Shown here: in pieces, positions 61,011-64,000 of the stretch
How positions within the stretch are numbered: position 1 is the first letter of the stretch
How the letters are laid out: each line of letters starts with the position of its first letter
Source of the DNA: Streptomyces sp. NBC_00258
GTDB taxonomy: Bacteria; Actinomycetota; Actinomycetes; Streptomycetales; Streptomycetaceae
NCBI RefSeq assembly: GCF_036182465.1
Contig: NZ_CP108081.1
Span: 9,796,001-9,860,000 of the forward strand
Direction of reading: 5' to 3'
DNA: 64,000 bases
Notes under the pieces: model-generated
The model's input: the letters and a program-made list of their open reading frames with translations, nothing else
Told to the model about the DNA's origin: nothing
Databases searched by the model: none
Position numbers and translations under genes: made by a program

Positions 61011-61463
61011 ATGAGCGCAGACCAGATGTCGATCGGCGAGATGCTCGCCGCCACGGTTCCGATGGTGCGGACCCTGAAGCTGGAGTACCTCGAGACCACT
61101 CCGGAGAAGGCCGTCCTCGCGCTGCCCGACCAGAGCGAGTACCACAACCACGTGGGCGGGCCGCATGCCGGGGCGATGTTCACGCTGGGGGAGTCGGCGA
61201 GCGGCGCGGTCGTGCTGGCCGCGTTCGGGGACCAGCTCGCGCGGGCCGTGCCGCTGCCCGTGACCGCCGAGATCGCGTTCAAGAAGCTGGCCAGGGGACC
61301 GGTGACCGCCACCGCCACGCTGGGGCGCTCCGTCGAGGACGTCGTCGCCGAACTCGACGCGGGGGAGCGGCCGGAGTTCCCCGTGGCCGTCGCCATCCAG
61401 CGCGAGGACGGTGCCGTGACCGGCGAGATGACGGTCATCTGGACCCTGCGGCCCAACGGCTGA
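61011..61463 (+). CDS. Hotdog-fold thioesterase-like protein (DUF4442/PaaI-like)
   Basis: 150 residues: SEYHNHVGGPHAGAMFTLGE (the HN...GG..G hotdog signature), SASGAVVLAAFG, FKKLARGPVTATATL. Acyl-CoA thioesterase or fatty-acyl binding role. Leaderless: TGGTCA, 18 bases, TAACAT, seven bases, ATG 61011; ATG 61002 is an alternative. Followed by a terminator with a U tract. Confidence 0.85.
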   Translation: MSADQMSIGEMLAATVPMVRTLKLEYLETTPEKAVLALPDQSEYHNHVGGPHAGAMFTLGESASGAVVLAAFGDQLARAVPLPVTAEIAFKKLARGPVTATATLGRSVEDVVAELDAGERPEFPVAVAIQREDGAVTGEMTVIWTLRPNG

Positions 61464-61568
61464 GGAACTGCCCGGGGCGTCACCGTCGGCCGTTGAGGGC
61501 CCCGGATCCGCACGCGTGCGTACGGGGGCTGGGCTGGGGCGTACGAGCTGTCTCGCTTGTGACCGCCG

Positions 61569-61612
61569 GGAGGGTGGACCCGTCGTGCGGGGCCACCCTC
61601 CGGGAGTTTTTC
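61569..61612 (+). terminator. Rho-independent terminator with U tract
   Basis: GGAGGGTGG (61569-61577) pairs with CCACCCTCC (61593-61601), followed by GGGAGTTTTTCC; the T run at 61607-61611 is unusual for this organism. Confidence 0.75.
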
Positions 61613-61620
61613 CGGCTTGG

Positions 61621-62640
61621 TCAGCTGTAGAAGGCCGGGCGCTCGACGAGTTCGACCTCGATCCGGCCGCCCTCGGTCTGGGCACGGACGCCCGCCTCGC
61701 AGACCGCGGCCGTGGCATAGCCGTCCCAGGCGCTGGGCCCGGTGACCTCGCCGCGGCGGGTGGCGTCGACCCAGGCCTGCACCTGGCGGTCGTACGCGTC
61801 CTCGAAGCGCTCCACGAAGTCCTGGGCGATGGTTCCGCCCCAACGGCCCGCCTGGTTGGTGACCAGGGCGTGGCCGTCACCGATGCGGGCCGTGCCGCGT
61901 TCGCAGACCACCTCGGCCTGCACCTGGTACCCGAAGCCGCAGTTGACGTTGATCTCGACGTCCACGACCGCGCCGCCGTCGGTCTCGAACAGGACGAACT
62001 GCGGATCCTGCAGGCCCTCCGGGGCGTTGCCCGACGGTGTCGGCTTCAGCACGGTGACCGCGGTGATCTCCTGGCCGAGCAGCCAGCGAGTGATGTCCAT
62101 CTCGTGCACGACGGAGTCGTTGATGAGCATCTCGCTGGTGAAGCCCGGCGGGGTCGCGACGTTGCGGTGCCGGTTGTGCAGCATCATTGGCCGGCCCAGC
62201 TGCCCGGTGTTCAGCAGCGCCTTGAGCTTCGCGTACTCGGTGTCGTACCGGCGCATGAAGCCCACCTGCACCAGGCGGTGCCCGACCTTCTGCTCGGCCT
62301 CCAGGACCCTCAGCGCCGAGGCCGAGCCCGGGGTGAGCGGCTTCTCGCACAGGACGGGCAGGTCGTGCTCGAAGGCGGTGAGCAGCGCCGCCTCGTGGGC
62401 GGGGCCGGGGGAGGCGATCAGTACGGCGTCGACACCGTCCGCGGCCATCGCGGCGGCCGCGTCGGTGTGGGCCGTGCAGCCCTCGATACCGTCGGCGATC
62501 CGCTTGACCCGTTCCGCGTCGACGTCCACGACCGCGGCGACGCGTGCCCCGTTGGTCACTTCGGCGAGACGGCGCACATGATCGGCCCCCATCTTTCCGG
62601 TGCCGATGACGGCCACGCCGAGCGTTCCGCGCTGAGCCAT
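61621..62640 (-). CDS. Gfo/Idh/MocA oxidoreductase, inositol 2-dehydrogenase-like
   Basis: 339 residues: GVAVIGTGKMGADHVRRLAE (NAD binding), CEKPLTPGSASALRVLE (catalytic Lys), RRYDTEYAKLKAL and VVHEMDITRWLLG (Asp/His typical of IolG). Probably oxidises myo-inositol or a related cyclitol. ATG 62640. 17 bases downstream of an IolE-like gene in the same operon. Confidence 0.85.
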   Translation of the reverse strand: MAQRGTLGVAVIGTGKMGADHVRRLAEVTNGARVAAVVDVDAERVKRIADGIEGCTAHTDAAAAMAADGVDAVLIASPGPAHEAALLTAFEHDLPVLCEKPLTPGSASALRVLEAEQKVGHRLVQVGFMRRYDTEYAKLKALLNTGQLGRPMMLHNRHRNVATPPGFTSEMLINDSVVHEMDITRWLLGQEITAVTVLKPTPSGNAPEGLQDPQFVLFETDGGAVVDVEINVNCGFGYQVQAEVVCERGTARIGDGHALVTNQAGRWGGTIAQDFVERFEDAYDRQVQAWVDATRRGEVTGPSAWDGYATAAVCEAGVRAQTEGGRIEVELVERPAFYS

Positions 62641-62657
62641 GGTCGGTAGATCCCTTC

Positions 62658-63560
62658 TCAGGCGCCGCAGGAGCGCAGGAACTGGCGGGTGCGCACCGCG
62701 ATGGGCAGGGGCTTGTCCGGCGGACAGGGGTACATGTCCTGCTCGACGATGGCGAACAGGTCGACACCGAGGCGCTGCGCGGCGTCCAGCACCGGCTCCA
62801 GGGCGGGCACGCCGGCCGGGGGCTCGCACATCACACCGCGCTGGACGGCGGGGCCGAACGGGACCTCGTTCTTGACGACGTCGGCGAGGATCTCCGGGTC
62901 GACCTGCTTGAGGTGCAGATACCCGATGCGCTCGCCGTACGTCTCGATCAGCTTGACGTTGTCGCCGCCGCAGTAGGCGTAGTGCCCGGTGTCCAGGCAG
63001 AGGCTGACCAGGCCGGAGTCCGTCGAGTCGAGGAAGCGCTCGACGTGCTCCTCGGTGTCGATGTGCGTGTCGGCGTGCGGGTGCACGACGATGTCGAGAC
63101 CGAAGCGCTCCTTCACCTCGTGGCCGAGACGCTCCATGCCCTTGGCGAGGTGGGACCACTGGCGGACCGTCAGCTCCGGCGGCTCGATCAGCGCGGCGGT
63201 CTTGTCGTCCCGCCAGAAGGACGGAATGACCACCAGGTGCTTGGCGCCCATCGCCCGGGTCAGCTCGGCGACCTGGCTGACGTGCTCCCAGGTGGCGTCC
63301 CAGACGTCGGGGCCGCGGTGCAGCGCGGTGAAGACCGTACCGGCCGACACCTTGAGATCCCGCTTGTTCACCTCGTCGGTGAGCTTGGCCGGGTCGGTCG
63401 GCAGATAGCCGTACGGGCCGAGCTCGATCCAGGAGTAACCGGCCTCGGAGACCTCGTCCAGGAAGCGTTCCCAGGGCACCTGCTGGGGGTCGTCGGGGAA
63501 CCAGACGCCCCACGAGTCCGGCGCGGAGCCGACGCGGATGCGGTCGAGCGCGTTGGCCAT
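62658..63560 (-). CDS. Sugar phosphate isomerase/epimerase-like TIM barrel (IolE/IolH-like)
   Basis: 300 residues, xylose isomerase-like TIM barrel: RVGSAPDSWGVWFPDD (IolE-like start), YSWIELGPYGYLP, VVHPHADTHIDTEEHVERFL (metal ligands), LDTGHYAYCGGD and CEPPAGVPALEPV. Close to inosose dehydratase/isomerase families. Its ATG overlaps the preceding TGA (TGATG), so coupled to the ABC ATPase. Acts with the dehydrogenase next door in cyclitol breakdown. Confidence 0.85.
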   Translation of the reverse strand: MANALDRIRVGSAPDSWGVWFPDDPQQVPWERFLDEVSEAGYSWIELGPYGYLPTDPAKLTDEVNKRDLKVSAGTVFTALHRGPDVWDATWEHVSQVAELTRAMGAKHLVVIPSFWRDDKTAALIEPPELTVRQWSHLAKGMERLGHEVKERFGLDIVVHPHADTHIDTEEHVERFLDSTDSGLVSLCLDTGHYAYCGGDNVKLIETYGERIGYLHLKQVDPEILADVVKNEVPFGPAVQRGVMCEPPAGVPALEPVLDAAQRLGVDLFAIVEQDMYPCPPDKPLPIAVRTRQFLRSCGA

Positions 63561-64000
63561 CAGGAGGCCTTTCCTTCCGAGGAGGAGGCGGTGGTGGGTG
63601 CCTTGAGGTCTTCGGCTTCGGGGAGTTCTTCGACGTCGACGCCGCGGACCTGGGCCAGTTCGTGTTTGAGTGCGGCGAGTTCGGCGCCGCCGGCCATGTG
63701 GTTGGTGAGTTCTTCGAGGCTGACGTCGGCGCGGGCGGCGGAGAGTTCCATGGTGCCCAGGCGCAGGACGCTGAAGTGGTCGCCGACCATGTAGGCGTGG
63801 TGGGGGTTGTGGGTGATGAAGATGACGCCCAGGCCGCGGTCGCGGGCGGCGGCGATGTACTTCAGGACGACGCCGGACTGTTTGACGCCGAGGGCTGCGG
63901 TGGGTTCGTCGAGGATGAGGACGCGGGCGCCGAAGTAGACGGCGCGGGCGATGGCCACGGACTGGCGCTGGCCGCCGGAGAGGGTGCCGATGGGCTGGTC
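63560..64000 (-). CDS. Sugar ABC transporter ATP-binding protein (partial, 5' end off the edge)
   Basis: C-terminal 146 residues of a RbsA/MglA-type ATPase, cut by the right edge: signature LSGGQRQSVAIARAVYFGA, Walker B VLILDEPTAALG, and switch His in VIFITHNPHHAYMVGD. The acidic/Ser C-terminal tail is not essential. As the single visible domain ends after one ABC unit, it may be a short (single-domain) sugar ATPase. Operon with IolE- and IolG-like genes suggests inositol or sugar import. Confidence 0.88.
   Translation of the reverse strand, partial: DQPIGTLSGGQRQSVAIARAVYFGARVLILDEPTAALGVKQSGVVLKYIAAARDRGLGVIFITHNPHHAYMVGDHFSVLRLGTMELSAARADVSLEELTNHMAGGAELAALKHELAQVRGVDVEELPEAEDLKAPTTASSSEGKAS

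Overview
The window is very GC-rich chromosomal DNA with strong third-position G/C bias, frequent GTG starts, many genes preceded by a TANNNT -10 box six to eight bases from the start codon (leaderless mRNAs), and a gene set typical of Streptomyces: garA-ftsR-DUF151-McdR-like cluster, gcvP behind a glycine riboswitch, a second uracil-DNA glycosylase, a second apolipoprotein N-acyltransferase and a divergent third EF-Tu (tuf3). From memory the order gcvP ... ung ... lnt ... thiolase ... tuf3 matches a core-to-arm chromosomal stretch in Streptomyces coelicolor, so I read it as ordinary chromosome of a Streptomyces species. I see no secondary-metabolite cluster, prophage or CRISPR array.

Region 1 (1-8.8 kb): a cell-division/central-metabolism block (FHA protein of the GarA/OdhI type, MerR regulator FtsR, DUF151 protein, McdR-like MerR regulator), DNA polymerase IV, a repeat-filled gap, a PRC-barrel protein, then a tandem glycine riboswitch and glycine decarboxylase. 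Region 2 (8.8-24 kb): small conserved streptomycete proteins, a GCS2-type ligase, a von Willebrand/solute-binding fusion protein, a CPBP protease, PhzF, a TetR/hydrolase divergon, a graveyard of Tn3 and ISAs1 transposase remnants, a PadR regulator, and two EamA exporters, the second behind a leaderless upstream ORF and a GC hairpin. Region 3 (23-34.6 kb): FMN-binding proteins facing a MocR regulator, EamA/LysR, an isochorismatase-fold protein without the usual catalytic residues, a Rieske protein, an S9 peptidase, a HipA-like/DUF3037 pair and two short-chain reductases. Region 4 (34.8-45.4 kb): an oligopeptide-type binding lipoprotein, uracil-DNA glycosylase, TPR protein, TetR/flavin monooxygenase divergon with twin operators, an oxidoreductase overlapping apolipoprotein N-acyltransferase, and small regulators.

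Region 5 (45.7-52 kb): HxlR/carboxymuconolactone decarboxylase divergon, then in the gap before uppP a compact RNA gene that carries every hallmark of a tRNA but in circularly permuted order (anticodon arm, T arm, a GNRA-capped acceptor stem, D arm) closed by outer helices and followed by a terminator: the most unusual object in the window. Next comes a sugar-modification operon (oxidoreductase, DUF6807, cupin) behind a LacI-like operator. Region 6 (52-64 kb): HxlR/thiolase divergon with twin operators, VTT membrane protein, AlkD-like protein, tuf3, a DUF664 protein, spermidine-synthase-like methyltransferase, MFS transporter, a Q/P-rich membrane protein, a hotdog thioesterase, and the start of a sugar (inositol-like) catabolic and ABC transport operon that runs off the right edge.

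Many regulators sit head-to-head with the gene they probably control, with perfect inverted repeats between them; these operator calls are read directly from the sequence, the regulator-target links are inferred from position.
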